A stretch of 64,000 bases of DNA from Planctomicrobium piriforme. GTDB taxonomy: Bacteria; Planctomycetota; Planctomycetia; Planctomycetales; Planctomycetaceae. Shown here piece by piece: positions 17,315 to 26,069 of the stretch. Position 1 is the stretch's first letter. Each line of letters opens with the position of its first letter. A model generated the notes under the pieces. That model was not told where the DNA came from. It did not search any database and saw nothing but the letters and a program-made list of their open reading frames with translations. The translations under genes were made by a program, and so were the position numbers. Location: NCBI RefSeq assembly GCF_900113665.1, contig NZ_FOQD01000012.1:175958-239957 (forward strand), in the 5' to 3' direction.

Positions 17315-17560
17315 CTATCCATCCAGCGGCCGGAGAAACTTCCCATCGACCGTTGACGCTCGATATGTGAGGTCGGCAAAACCGTTCAATTCGTCGGTCA
17401 GATCAGATTGAGGAGTATCAAAATCGATCCAATACTCCATCCACGACATCCCCTGATGGTTGATCCTCACACGGGGGCCTCCAGAAATTGTTCCGACAGC
17501 ATCTGATTTCCAATCGGAGTGCTGAAGGATGACGACTCGATCACCTTTTTTGAATTCCAT
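17315..17560 (-). CDS. Small SH3-like protein, unknown (81 aa)
   Basis: An 81-residue protein starting MEFKKGDRVVIL, a typical opening of a small SH3-like barrel (compare KOW or Tudor-like folds), followed by a GTISGGPRVRI turn and a WMEYWIDFD strand. It has no signal peptide. It could be a small binding or immunity-type protein; this is inference from the strand pattern. No Shine-Dalgarno sequence is visible. R1 copy 4 directly follows its stop codon. Confidence 0.6.
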   Translation of the reverse strand: MEFKKGDRVVILQHSDWKSDAVGTISGGPRVRINHQGMSWMEYWIDFDTPQSDLTDELNGFADLTYRASTVDGKFLRPLDG

Positions 17561-17580
17561 AAATTGTACCGAACTCCGCG

Positions 17581-17616
17581 GTCAGGGAGCCGGCTCGAAA
17601 GGGCCGGCTTTACTGA
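17581..17616. repeat. Hairpin repeat GTCAG-AGCCGGC...GCCGGCT-CTGAC
   Basis: Nested inverted arms: GTCAG (17581-17585) with CTGAC (17612-17616), and AGCCGGC (17588-17594) with GCCGGCT (17603-17609). It begins just after the minus-strand stop at 17620 and may end that transcript, although there is no strong T run. Confidence 0.65.
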
Positions 17617-17619
17617 CTG

Positions 17620-18099
17620 TCATTTATCTTCGGGAATGCGGTGCATTAGAAAACTATAGGGCTGTCCATCTTCATTTTTATTGCCTCCGATTGAAACCTT
17701 CTCAAATACGTCTTTATCATGCCAATGGATTCGATATCGAAATTCCCCAGCAGCGTGCGGTCTCGTAAAACGATAGAAGAATGGCAGAAGCCGAACAGCG
17801 TCATACAATTTCTCCGGCAGGGGAATGTAAGAGCCGCTGTTAGAGGAAGTAACTGTCAATATGCCATCCGAAACGCGCCATCGATGGAGAACCCAAGTCT
17901 CATTACCGCTCGACGTAAAGGTGCGGTCAGGACGGTATTCAGCAATGGCTTTGTTGCCGGCATATTCCCATCTTCCGACGAACCTGAGTTCTTCTGCATT
18001 CAGGGGCGGCTCTGGCGAATGCCAGCACGCCACACCGCCCATCAGACCGGCGGCCATCAGCAGCACGACAGCCAGTTTCAGACGCCGGCGGGATTGCAT
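17620..18099 (-). CDS. Membrane-anchored lipocalin-like protein, paralogue of 15459 gene
   Basis: A 159-residue protein with basic start MQSRRRLKL, a membrane anchor or signal (about 9-26) and an extracytoplasmic beta-rich domain that opens NAEELRFVGRWEYAGN. Its N-terminal layout and LNAEE..VG.W motif match the 15459 protein; the rest has diverged. The C-terminal half includes FRYRIHWHDKDVFEKV, a plausible pair of strands. Function unknown. It is separated from the 17315 gene by a compact hairpin. Confidence 0.65.
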   Translation of the reverse strand: MQSRRRLKLAVVLLMAAGLMGGVACWHSPEPPLNAEELRFVGRWEYAGNKAIAEYRPDRTFTSSGNETWVLHRWRVSDGILTVTSSNSGSYIPLPEKLYDAVRLLPFFYRFTRPHAAGEFRYRIHWHDKDVFEKVSIGGNKNEDGQPYSFLMHRIPEDK

Positions 18100-18245
18100 G
18101 TCTTGCTGGCCCGAAGTGAGAGAGTCAGGGGGATGGTCCGGATGGGGCGGTTCTGTTTACCGATGTCAACGAATCAAATCTCAAGTAGCTCGACGGTTCT
18201 AATGTCAAAGAAAGCCATTGACGCAGAATGAATATCGAGAATGAT

Positions 18246-18755
18246 CTATTGAGAACAGGCATCTATCTCAGCGTTCATTCTGCGACGAGCAATTGACAAC
18301 ATCCATAGCCAAAAGGCCGGGACCACAACAGTCCACACTGGTTTCCATGGGCTGACCATCAGGTACGGATTTCCAAAGTCTTCACGACCATAATGCCATG
18401 CAAATCCAATGATCCCAGAAGTAATGGCGAGCATGAGCAGCCACCTGCAAAATGACAGATAGCCCGCATGCATTTTTAAGACTTCCTGTCTTGGCAGCTT
18501 GAGGACTCGGCCTGACAAGAAGGAAAAAACGAGAACAAAAGGAAACATCACAGCGGCAAACAGGTACCAGGCGTCCGACCAGCCTGTGTAGGGTAACACG
18601 AGTTCATTGATTTGTTTAAATCCTGGGTTCCATGTGAGAATGCACTTTGCGATGCTTTCAACTGAGCTGAACGCAAAAAACAGCCAGACTTGCCAGGGGA
18701 ATAGAACGATCGCATTTGTGCTGCCTGATGCCGGAATGTCGATGTCCTCTGGCAT
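18246..18755 (-). CDS. Four-helix integral membrane protein, unknown
   Basis: A 169-residue protein with four hydrophobic segments (about 19-40, 60-82, 105-124, 140-158) and a basic C-terminal tail (IARRRMNAE). No catalytic or binding motif is recognised. I chose ATG at 18755 because GGAGG lies eight bases upstream; the frame starts five codons earlier. The DNA is relatively AT-rich. It lies 54 bases after the 18810 gene on the same strand and is probably transcribed with it. Confidence 0.6.
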   Translation of the reverse strand: MPEDIDIPASGSTNAIVLFPWQVWLFFAFSSVESIAKCILTWNPGFKQINELVLPYTGWSDAWYLFAAVMFPFVLVFSFLSGRVLKLPRQEVLKMHAGYLSFCRWLLMLAITSGIIGFAWHYGREDFGNPYLMVSPWKPVWTVVVPAFWLWMLSIARRRMNAEIDACSQ

Positions 18756-18809
18756 TGTCATTTCCTCCACTCGGGAACGGATGACTGCTTCACTGATACG
18801 GACTGACGG

Positions 18810-18968
18810 TCATTCCCTTGGGGGAGAATTCTTCTGTTCGTCTCGGCTGATTTTACACGCCAAGAAGTACATCCCATATGAGATCGCAATAACGATGACT
18901 CCCGGAATCAAGAACGTCAGCGACATAAACAGCATGACCAAAAGGTCGACTGGTGCGATTCCGAACAT
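18810..18968 (-). CDS. Very small membrane protein (about 52 aa)
   Basis: Starting at the internal ATG (MFGIAPVDLLVMLFM), this gives 52 residues with one or two hydrophobic segments and a polar tail DEQKNSPPRE. The frame extends to 19028, but the extra 20 residues are Arg/Ser-rich and look non-coding. It may be the first gene of a two-gene unit with the membrane protein at 18246. No family recognised, and expression is unproven. Confidence 0.45.
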   Translation of the reverse strand: MFGIAPVDLLVMLFMSLTFLIPGVIVIAISYGMYFLACKISRDEQKNSPPRE

Positions 18969-19328
18969 GCTCGCTTCTCTACGAACGTTTCTTGCCCTCT
19001 CGCTGGCTGAATGCCGACTCAGCCGCATCGTCAGCGTTCTGGCAGCTTACGCTTTTCCGCAGCAGCGGCAACTCTCGTGCGTTGGAAGCGAGCCGAGGCC
19101 GGTTCAGCAGAAACGAAGATCTGACCTGCCGACTCGTGACGCGGGGATGCTCGTGGTGAGAGCCTCAGCAGTTCAACGGACATACCGCGCCGCTAAGTAG
19201 GCACTTCAAGATTGTGGAGTGCTGAAGAGAATGACGTTTGCCGCCAGAATGCATGCGCCGCTACACGGGCACTACATCGAGAGAAGGATCGAAGTTCTCA
19301 AATCGACGTAAGTCGTTGCAGAATAAAG
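18969..19328. other. Non-coding interval before tRNA-Lys
   Basis: About 360 bases between the small membrane gene and the tRNA. Only short, mutually overlapping frames are present and none has a convincing start or protein character. No repeat of the window's families is seen. Confidence 0.4.
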
Positions 19329-19401
<73 letters not shown>

Positions 19402-19598
19402 CGGGGGATCGACACGGTAATCGCTGGCGAAGCTCGCCGCAATGGTGCGGAATCCTGAAATTCCCACAAACTTGCTGGCCGCGAATGCGGCGGCGGGAGA
19501 GTTTGCCAACCGCGCTGTAAACGCATGGAAGCAGACAGGTTCCAGAATGCCGGCGGCTTGAAAGAGGCGGGCAGACGAGAGCCGTGCCACTCGTCCCC

Positions 19599-20501
19599 TC
19601 AGCGTTTGGCGTGGGGGTGGGCGGATTCGTAGGTTTCACGCATCCGCCGCGTGCTGACGTGCGTGTAGATCTGCGTTGTCGTCAGGCTCTTGTGGCCCAG
19701 CAGCTCCTGCACGCTGCGGAGGTCTGCCCCGCCGTCGAGGAGGTGGGTCGCGAAGCTGTGTCGCAGGGTGTGAGGGCTCGTCAGTGACGACAACCCGGCG
19801 TCCTGCAGGTGCTTCTCAAGCATCCGGCCGATGCTACGGGTGGTGAGCCGGCGGCCGAAACGATTCAGGAACATTGCATCGAGTTCATCGGCTGGAGCGC
19901 CGGGATCGACCGCCCGCACGGTGAGCCAGCGTTCGAGTGCGCGGGAGGCGTAGGAGCCGATGGGGGCGATGCGTTCTTTCGCCCCTTTTCCAAACACCCG
20001 CAGGATGTTCGCGCCGCGGTCCCAGTCGGAGACATTCAGCCCGACGAGTTCGGCGACTCGCAAGCCGGCGGAATAAAGCGTTTCGAGAATCGCGCGGTCG
20101 CGGAGTCCCATCGGTTCGTTGGCCGGAGGGGCTTCGAGCAGTGTGGCGACCTGTTCGGTCGACAGAAAGTGCGGCAGTTTGCGACCGGCTCTGGGAGTCC
20201 GGAGAGCCTGGGCAGGATTTGACGACGTCAGTCCTTCTCGAGTGGTGTACCGGAAGAAGCTGCGGAGGGCCGCCAGTCGCCGGGCAATGGTCGTGCGGGC
20301 GTACTGGCACTCATGCAGATAGGAGACGTACCCGCGAAGAATCGGAATGGTCACCTGATCTGGCGTGGCGATGCCGCCGACGCGGTCTTCGAGGTAGTCG
20401 AAAAAGCTGGCGTAGTCGTCGCCGTAGGATTTGATCGTCAGATCCGAGGCGTTGCGCTCGAGTTTCAGATGTCTGAGGAACTGCTGAACGGCGCTTTGCA
20501 T
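19599..20501 (-). CDS. xerC: Tyrosine recombinase XerC
   Basis: A 300-residue tyrosine recombinase with the SAM-like core-binding domain (about 1-90) and the catalytic domain. Catalytic residues are visible: Arg in SAGLRVAEL, Lys in the beta-hairpin FGKGAKERIAP, HTLRH with its His and Arg, His in LLGHKSL, and the nucleophilic Tyr in TTTQIYTHV. The length and motif spelling match housekeeping XerC, which with XerD resolves chromosome dimers at dif at the septum. The proximity to tRNA-Lys could suggest an integrase, but integrases are usually longer and less XerC-like. ATG at 20501 gives the expected start. The 75-aa gene at 20549 lies just upstream on the same strand. Confidence 0.9.
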   Translation of the reverse strand: MQSAVQQFLRHLKLERNASDLTIKSYGDDYASFFDYLEDRVGGIATPDQVTIPILRGYVSYLHECQYARTTIARRLAALRSFFRYTTREGLTSSNPAQALRTPRAGRKLPHFLSTEQVATLLEAPPANEPMGLRDRAILETLYSAGLRVAELVGLNVSDWDRGANILRVFGKGAKERIAPIGSYASRALERWLTVRAVDPGAPADELDAMFLNRFGRRLTTRSIGRMLEKHLQDAGLSSLTSPHTLRHSFATHLLDGGADLRSVQELLGHKSLTTTQIYTHVSTRRMRETYESAHPHAKR

Positions 20502-20548
20502 GAGCGGAGAGCCAGGGGATGAGGCTGCGAACCGGAGAATTCCGCCGA

Positions 20549-20776
20549 TCAGGCCGAGCGGCGAAACTTCTGCGGCACGTCGGACTGAGTATCGGTTTGC
20601 AGCCGGCGGACCTTCTGGCTCAGCACGGCGGCGTCGTACCAGGTGAAGTTCAGCTCGGGGTCGGCGGCGTAGCGGCCCAGGGTCTGCAACAGTTGCGGCA
20701 CGCTGCGGTCGTCGTAGAGAAAGACGTACCGTTCACCATCCTTGACCAGAGCGATGACGTTCACGTTGCGTTCCAT
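20549..20776 (-). CDS. Small conserved planctomycete-type protein (75 aa)
   Basis: A 75-residue cytoplasmic protein beginning MERNVNVIALVKDGERYVFLYDDRS and continuing with a short helix and LNFTWYDAAVLSQKVR. The pattern beta-beta-alpha-beta is compact and well-formed, and I recall similar short proteins in other planctomycetes without a known function. I chose ATG at 20776; the frame extends to 20848 but the extra residues look non-coding. It lies 47 bases upstream of xerC and may share its transcript. Confidence 0.6.
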   Translation of the reverse strand: MERNVNVIALVKDGERYVFLYDDRSVPQLLQTLGRYAADPELNFTWYDAAVLSQKVRRLQTDTQSDVPQKFRRSA

Positions 20777-20982
20777 TCTGCACACTCTGAACAGTTGCCG
20801 AGGCACCAGTCTGGTTATCGTCGTCGGCAGAGAGGGCAGGCGGGTCAAAACAGCATTTCGAGCCCGGTTTCAAAAAGAATTCGCGGCGCTGCTGGTTGAT
20901 CTGTTATCACCGGAATCAACGACCGCGCCGGCGACAGAAAGCGAGCGCGCAGCCGGAGTTTTTTGCCGAAGCACGAGAGGGG

Positions 20983-21099
20983 AAAATCCCAAGCATCAAA
21001 TTCCAAAACTCAAACAAAACTCAAATTCCAAACATCGAAACGGATCACGATGTTTGGGTCTCTTGAATTTTGAGCATGGAATTTGTCTTGGATTTTAAA
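20983..21099. repeat. E element, copy 1 (AT-rich inverted repeat at gene 3' end)
   Basis: Left arm AATCCCAAGCATCAAATTCC and CAAACAAAACTCAAATTCCA; right arm TTGAATTTTGAGCATGGAAT and TTGTCTTGGATTTTAAA. The arms are imperfect reverse complements around a short centre. The element lies 35 bases after the stop of the ABC-F gene. Three other full copies are at 23832, 29106 and 48997. Confidence 0.75.
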
Positions 21100-21133
21100 G
21101 CAGCCAATCGTGACTTGATTGCTGCGGTGACAA

Positions 21134-22924
21134 CTACGCTTGATCTCGTTCCGAAAGAGATTCCCAGCGTTCGAACGATTTGTGCAGCGTCTCGCGGATG
21201 GCGTCGAGTCGCGTGGTGACTTTCGAGATCTCATTGCCTGCCTGCTTGAAGAACGCAGGATCGGCCATCCGCAGATTGAGTTCCGACTGCTCGCTTTCGA
21301 GCGATTCGATGCGTGCCGGTAGTTCCTCGAGTTCCTTGCGTTCCTTGTAAGACAACTTCACTTTCGGCGTCTTCACTTGTGCGGCGGCGGCTGACGCTTT
21401 CTCGATGACCTCGGCTTTTAGATTGGCGTCCCGCTGTCGCACATAATCGTCGTAACCGCCGTCGTACTCGCGAACCGTGCCGTCGCTTTGCAGCACGAAG
21501 GTGCTGGTCACGAGGTTGTTCAAAAACTGCCGGTCGTGGCTCACCAGCAGCACGGTCCCGGCATAGCTGTCGACCAGTTCTTCCAGCAGTTCCAGCGTCT
21601 CGGCATCGAGGTCGTTCGTCGGTTCATCGAGAATCAGGACGTTCGACGGGAACTTGAAGATTTTTGCCAGCAACATCCGGTTCCGTTCTCCCCCGGAGAG
21701 CGATCGAGCTGGCCGCCTGGCTCGTTCCGGTGTGAACAGAAAGTCTTGCAGGTATCCGTAGATGTGCTTTTTCTGCCCGTTGACCTCGATAATCTCCTGA
21801 CCTTCGCCGACATTCTCGACGATCGTTTTTTCTTCTTCGATCTGCTCGCGGAGCTGATCGAAGTAGATCACCTTCAGATTCGAGCCTTGGCGGATGTTGC
21901 CGGACGTGGGCTTGAGTTCCCCGAGAATCAGCTTCAGCAAGGTGCTTTTGCCGGCCCCGTTGGGACCGATGATGCCAACCTTGTCTCCCCGGTTAATCAC
22001 GGTCGAGAAGTCGCGAATGATGGTGCGGTCTTCATAGGCGAAACCAATTTGTTTGGCTTCAACGACGAGCTGCCCGGAGCGATCGGCAGTACTGGCCTGC
22101 ATTTTGACATTGCCGACCACATCGCGCCGCTGCCGCCGTTCTTCCCGCAATTTCTTGAGTGCCCGCACGCGGCCTTCGTTTCTGGTGCGCCGCGCCCGAA
22201 TGCCCTGGCGAATCCAGACTTCCTCGACTGCCAGCTTTTTGTCGAACAGGGCGTTCTGCTTTTCTTCCGTTTCGAGCGCCTGCTGCTTGCGTCTGAGAAA
22301 CGTGCTGTAGTCGCAGGTCCAGTCGTACAGATGCCCGCGATCGATCTCGATGATGCGAGTCGCAAGCGCCTGCAAAAAGGCCCGGTCGTGGGTCACGAAG
22401 ATGAGCGTGCCGTCGTACTGGTCCAGAAAACCTTCCAGCCAGGTGATCGAGTCGATGTCGAGATGGTTCGTCGGTTCGTCGAGGAGCAGAATGTCAGGCT
22501 GCTGCAGCAGCGCCTGGGCGAGCAGGGCGCGGCGCTTCATTCCGGATGAGAGCGTCGAGAAGTTCTGCGAGCCGTCGAGACCCATGCGGGAGAGGATGCG
22601 TTCCACCGCCTGTTCGGCCTCCCAGTCGTGAGAGGGATGGCTTTCGCCGGTCCAGCCAGCGGCGACCAGTTCTGCGATCGTCTGGGTCGAGCCGTCAGGC
22701 ACTTCCTGAATCAGCCGTCCGATGGTGGTGCCAGGGGCGAGTTTGATTTCCCCTTCATCCGGAGGGACGTCGCCGGCCATGAGTTTCATCAGCGTCGATT
22801 TCCCGGCGCCGTTGCGACCCATCAGGCCGATCCGCTCGCCGCGTTCGATTTCGAGGTCCACATCATCCAGCAGTGCTTCGCCACTCCAGTTGAAGCTGAC
22901 GTGACGCAAACTTAACAACGACAT
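21134..22924 (-). CDS. ABC-F family ATPase, Uup-like
   Basis: A 596-residue soluble protein with two ATP-binding cassettes and no membrane domain. Cassette 1 has Walker A GRNGAGKST and Walker B ILLLDEPTNHLD; its signature is LSSGMKRR rather than LSGG. Cassette 2 has GPNGAGKST, LSGGERNR and VLILDEPTNDLD. Between them is the helical linker typical of ABC-F, and a C-terminal coiled coil (about 520-590) resembles Uup. ABC-F proteins act on the ribosome and modulate translation or antibiotic action; Uup-like members are also linked to DNA handling. The start at 22924 fits the family. It ends at E element copy 1. Confidence 0.9.
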   Translation of the reverse strand: MSLLSLRHVSFNWSGEALLDDVDLEIERGERIGLMGRNGAGKSTLMKLMAGDVPPDEGEIKLAPGTTIGRLIQEVPDGSTQTIAELVAAGWTGESHPSHDWEAEQAVERILSRMGLDGSQNFSTLSSGMKRRALLAQALLQQPDILLLDEPTNHLDIDSITWLEGFLDQYDGTLIFVTHDRAFLQALATRIIEIDRGHLYDWTCDYSTFLRRKQQALETEEKQNALFDKKLAVEEVWIRQGIRARRTRNEGRVRALKKLREERRQRRDVVGNVKMQASTADRSGQLVVEAKQIGFAYEDRTIIRDFSTVINRGDKVGIIGPNGAGKSTLLKLILGELKPTSGNIRQGSNLKVIYFDQLREQIEEEKTIVENVGEGQEIIEVNGQKKHIYGYLQDFLFTPERARRPARSLSGGERNRMLLAKIFKFPSNVLILDEPTNDLDAETLELLEELVDSYAGTVLLVSHDRQFLNNLVTSTFVLQSDGTVREYDGGYDDYVRQRDANLKAEVIEKASAAAAQVKTPKVKLSYKERKELEELPARIESLESEQSELNLRMADPAFFKQAGNEISKVTTRLDAIRETLHKSFERWESLSERDQA

Positions 22925-23137
22925 CCATGACTCCGAGGGACAAAACCGACAGCAGTGAGAAGCAGGGAAGTTTAGCCCGATTGCCGTGCGATGAACATTC
23001 CATCGCCAGTCGGAGGGGACAGGGGACAGGGAAGAGGGGTCAGAAGTTAGGAGTTAGGGAAGGAAGATGCAGGCGTTTTGACCGATTTGATTTGAGCTCG
23101 AAAATACTGTTCTGATTTCAGGCAGAGACCGCACCGT
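22925..23137. other. Intergenic interval with low-complexity phrases
   Basis: Contains short iterated purine phrases, GGGGACAGGGGACAGGG (about 23017-23033) and AGAAGTTAGGAGTTAGGGA (about 23042-23060), of the same type as other phrase repeats here. No gene is supported. It separates the aquaporin stop from the ABC-F start. Confidence 0.5.
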
Positions 23138-23797
23138 TCAAGCGACGTCGTCTTGAGGCTTCGGTTGCAGGAATTTGCCGACGGGGACGGCCAGCAGCGC
23201 GCCGAGGGTGGGGGCCAGCAGATAAACCCACAGGTATTGGAGCTTCATCGTCACCAGCGCAGGGGCCAGCGAGCGGGCGGGGTTCATCGAGGCGCCGGAA
23301 ATCGGGCCGCCGCACAGGGCTTCAAAGGCGATGACCGCGCCAATCGCCGCGCCTGCCATGATCCCCTTCTCCTTGGCGCCGGTCGACACGCAGAGCACGA
23401 CCAGCATCAGGATGAACGTCATGACGGCTTCGAAAATGAAAGATTGCCACCAGGGACCGGCCGGCAGCGTTTCACCCAGTGAGGACTGATCCCAGAACAT
23501 GATCCGCAATAGAACGCTGCCAAAGAGTGCCCCAAAGATCTGCGCGGTGATGTAGCCCGGCAGCCACTGCCATTGAAATCGCCCGTCCGCCCAGAAGGCG
23601 ATGCTGACGGCCGGATTCATATGTGCCCCGGAAATGTCCCCCAGGGCATAGATCATCGCCATCACGACGAGGCCGAACACCAGAGAAACGCCGACGTGTG
23701 TCACGTCTCCGCCGCTGACGTGATTGACGACCGCCGCGCCGGTGCCCATGAAGACAATCGCAAAGGCCCCGAGAAACTCCGCCGTCAATCGCCGCAT
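23138..23797 (-). CDS. Aquaporin/MIP-family channel
   Basis: A 219-residue six-helix MIP channel with both pore loops: HMNPAVS in loop B and SMNPARS in loop E. Length is close to AqpZ (231), without the insert typical of glycerol facilitators. Aligned by eye with AqpZ, the aromatic/arginine filter would be Phe-Ala-Ala-Arg rather than Phe-His-Thr-Arg, implying a wider, less water-selective pore; this rests on my remembered AqpZ sequence. ATG at 23797 has AGAGGA six bases upstream and starts the first helix correctly; the frame to 23860 adds a non-membrane extension. Its 5' side abuts E element copy 2. Confidence 0.88.
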   Translation of the reverse strand: MRRLTAEFLGAFAIVFMGTGAAVVNHVSGGDVTHVGVSLVFGLVVMAMIYALGDISGAHMNPAVSIAFWADGRFQWQWLPGYITAQIFGALFGSVLLRIMFWDQSSLGETLPAGPWWQSFIFEAVMTFILMLVVLCVSTGAKEKGIMAGAAIGAVIAFEALCGGPISGASMNPARSLAPALVTMKLQYLWVYLLAPTLGALLAVPVGKFLQPKPQDDVA

Positions 23798-23831
23798 GTT
23801 GTTGTCCTCTTGCTTCGTGCAAGTCTTGAAA

Positions 23832-23969
23832 TATTCCAAATCACAACTTCCAAAACTCAAACAAATTCAAAATCACAATGACCGATACAAAGCGGATGTT
23901 TCGTGCTTTGGAATTTTGAACATTGAGATTTGTTTGGAATTTGATGCTTGAGATTTGGCGCTTGGAATT
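23832..23969. repeat. E element, copy 2
   Basis: Left arm ATTCCAAATCACAACTTCCA and AACTCAAACAAATTCAAAAT; right arm GAATTTTGAACATTGAGATT, TGTTTGGAATTTGATGCTTG and GAGATTTGGCGCTTGGAATT. It ends on the stop codon of the M28 peptidase gene (minus strand), so it forms that gene's immediate 3' flank. Confidence 0.8.
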
Positions 23970-25965
23970 ATCCCCTTGGCGTCGAGAGGGTCACTTTGAA
24001 TGTCTGTTCCTGGCCATCCCGCAGGACAGTCACGTCGATCTGCTGGCCGGGCAGAAATTTTCGTAGCGCCAGATCGAAGTCGTCGAGTCCGCCCACTTTT
24101 CGGTCGCCGATGCGAACGATGACATCGCCCCCCTTCAGGCCCCCTTTGTCAGCCGGACTGTCGGGAGCGACTCCTTGAATCGCATAGCCGGCCGCTTCCT
24201 TGCCGAAATCGGGGATACTGCCGAAGTAGGGGCGGTTGCCGGTGCGCTCCAGTGACGCCGTGCCGGGAATGTTGATGTAGTCGGGCCGGGCGTTGGCATC
24301 GGCCGTGGCGCGGACGATCCCTTCCAGCATGTCGACGATCCGCGCCATGCCAGGGGCATTGATCTTGTCCCAGTCGTCGCTCGGGCGGTGGTAGTCGCTG
24401 TGCGTCCCGGTGAACAGATGCAGCACGGGAATCTTCTGGGCGTAAAAGCTCGACTGATCGCTGGGGCCGAAGCCTTCCGGCTTCTTGGAAATCTTGAGGT
24501 TCGACTTGGCGGCGAATTCGTCGACAACGCCGTTCCAGCGTTCCGAGGTGCCGGTGCCGAAGACGACCAGTTTGTCGTCTTCCATGCGGCCGATCATATC
24601 CATATTGAACATGGCGACGGTGTTCGCCAGCGAGAAAAGCGGGGCGTCGGTGTACCATTCGGACCCCAGCAGGCCCCGTTCTTCTCCGGTAAAGGCAATG
24701 AAGACCAGTCGACGCGGCAGCGGTTCCTTCCGTTGACCAAGACGCCGGGCGAGTTCCAGCAAACCGGCGGTGCCTGAGGCATTGTCGTCGGCGCCGTTGT
24801 GGATTTCCTTCGCGCCAGGCAATAGCGAGCCTTCGCCGCCGTAGCCGAGATGGTCGAAGTGAGCGCCAATCACAATCGTTTCCTCTTTCAGAGGGCCGCT
24901 CCCTTCCAGCACTCCGATGACATTCTTCACCGGCACTTTCACGATGTTGACGCTGGTTTCGCCGGTGGCTGTCCAGCCGTTGAGAAGTTTGCTCAGTGGT
25001 TTGCGGGATTGATCGATCTGCGTTTCCAGTTCGGCCAGGTCATTGCCGGTCGCTGACAGCAGAATTTCGTCGGCCACTTTCTGCGTGATCTGGAAGCAGG
25101 GGATCGACTGCCCGGTTCGCGTGCCGCCATAACCGAAGGGCATCAATGGGTCGGCATTGTGTTCGCCGTGAATGCCGCGAACCTGTTTCAGATGTTCGAG
25201 GGCGTGACTGAGTTCATTCAGCAGTTTCTGAGAATCAGCGCCAGGTGCGACCAGTTTCGAGGCGACATCTTCAAGCTGCTGTTCCGCCTTGGTGACCTGT
25301 TCCGAGAGTTCCTGCTTTTCGTTGCGGCCGTTCGCGGGATCGTTGACGAACAACACCGCCGCCGCCCCGTGGGAGAATGCCTGGCTGAGTTTGGTCGTCA
25401 GGGCGGCATGGCGGGAAATGCCATGCCCGACGGCAAACGGCCCGTGCGGGTCGCTCTGCAAGGGAGTGCGTCGCATGATGATGACGACTTTCCCCTGCAC
25501 GTCCATGTCTTTGAAATCGTTGTAGCCGATGTCGTCCGCCTCGATCCCGTACCCCAGGAACACGACTGGAGCGTTGAAAACGCCGGAGTTGCCGAAGGCA
25601 CAGGTGCGAAAGTCCTGATCCATCTTCAGATTCAGGACTTTGCCGTCGGGACCGTTGAGAACCAGCGTATTGACCTCGCCGAGTCGGGAGCCGTCGTTGA
25701 CGTCGAACTCCTGAAAGGCGTCGCCGTTCTCGGCGGTGACGTTCAGGCCGGCGAGTTTGAACTGCTCGGAGATGTACTCGGCGGCCTTGGTGAGGCCCTG
25801 GGTTCCAATTCCGCGGCCTTCATATTCGTCCGAGGCCAGCAGTTTCACGTCCTGCAGCATCCGTGCGGCGGCCGGGCTGAGTTCCTCCGCCTGCAGCACC
25901 GCCGCGGAGAGGAGAACAATCGCGGCCAGGCCGAGGGGCAGGGTCCGGTGCATCTTCACAGCCAT
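23968..25965 (-). CDS. Secreted M28 zinc peptidase with PA and PDZ domains
   Basis: A 665-residue exported protein: signal peptide (about 1-26), N-terminal segment, a PA insert (about 90-300, with FLGYGIEADD and AAAVLFVND), an M28 catalytic domain and a C-terminal PDZ domain (about 570-665, GYAIQGVAPDSPADKGGL). The di-zinc ligands are visible: His in GAHFDHLG, Asp in NGADDNASG, Glu pair in FTGEERGL, Asp in FNMDMIG and His in HSDYHRPSD. It should be an extracytoplasmic aminopeptidase or carboxypeptidase. ATG at 25965 (or 25953) starts the signal peptide; the frame runs to 26106 over the divergent ADH start and that extension is not supported. Confidence 0.88.
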   Translation of the reverse strand: MAVKMHRTLPLGLAAIVLLSAAVLQAEELSPAAARMLQDVKLLASDEYEGRGIGTQGLTKAAEYISEQFKLAGLNVTAENGDAFQEFDVNDGSRLGEVNTLVLNGPDGKVLNLKMDQDFRTCAFGNSGVFNAPVVFLGYGIEADDIGYNDFKDMDVQGKVVIIMRRTPLQSDPHGPFAVGHGISRHAALTTKLSQAFSHGAAAVLFVNDPANGRNEKQELSEQVTKAEQQLEDVASKLVAPGADSQKLLNELSHALEHLKQVRGIHGEHNADPLMPFGYGGTRTGQSIPCFQITQKVADEILLSATGNDLAELETQIDQSRKPLSKLLNGWTATGETSVNIVKVPVKNVIGVLEGSGPLKEETIVIGAHFDHLGYGGEGSLLPGAKEIHNGADDNASGTAGLLELARRLGQRKEPLPRRLVFIAFTGEERGLLGSEWYTDAPLFSLANTVAMFNMDMIGRMEDDKLVVFGTGTSERWNGVVDEFAAKSNLKISKKPEGFGPSDQSSFYAQKIPVLHLFTGTHSDYHRPSDDWDKINAPGMARIVDMLEGIVRATADANARPDYINIPGTASLERTGNRPYFGSIPDFGKEAAGYAIQGVAPDSPADKGGLKGGDVIVRIGDRKVGGLDDFDLALRKFLPGQQIDVTVLRDGQEQTFKVTLSTPRG

Positions 25966-26069
25966 AAACACAGCTCGCGCGGAAGTTTCGATGGGAATGT
26001 CGCGCCGGATTCTATACGTCGCCGGGCTGGATGAGTATGTTTCCCGAACACACTTTCCGGAAAAGCGGC

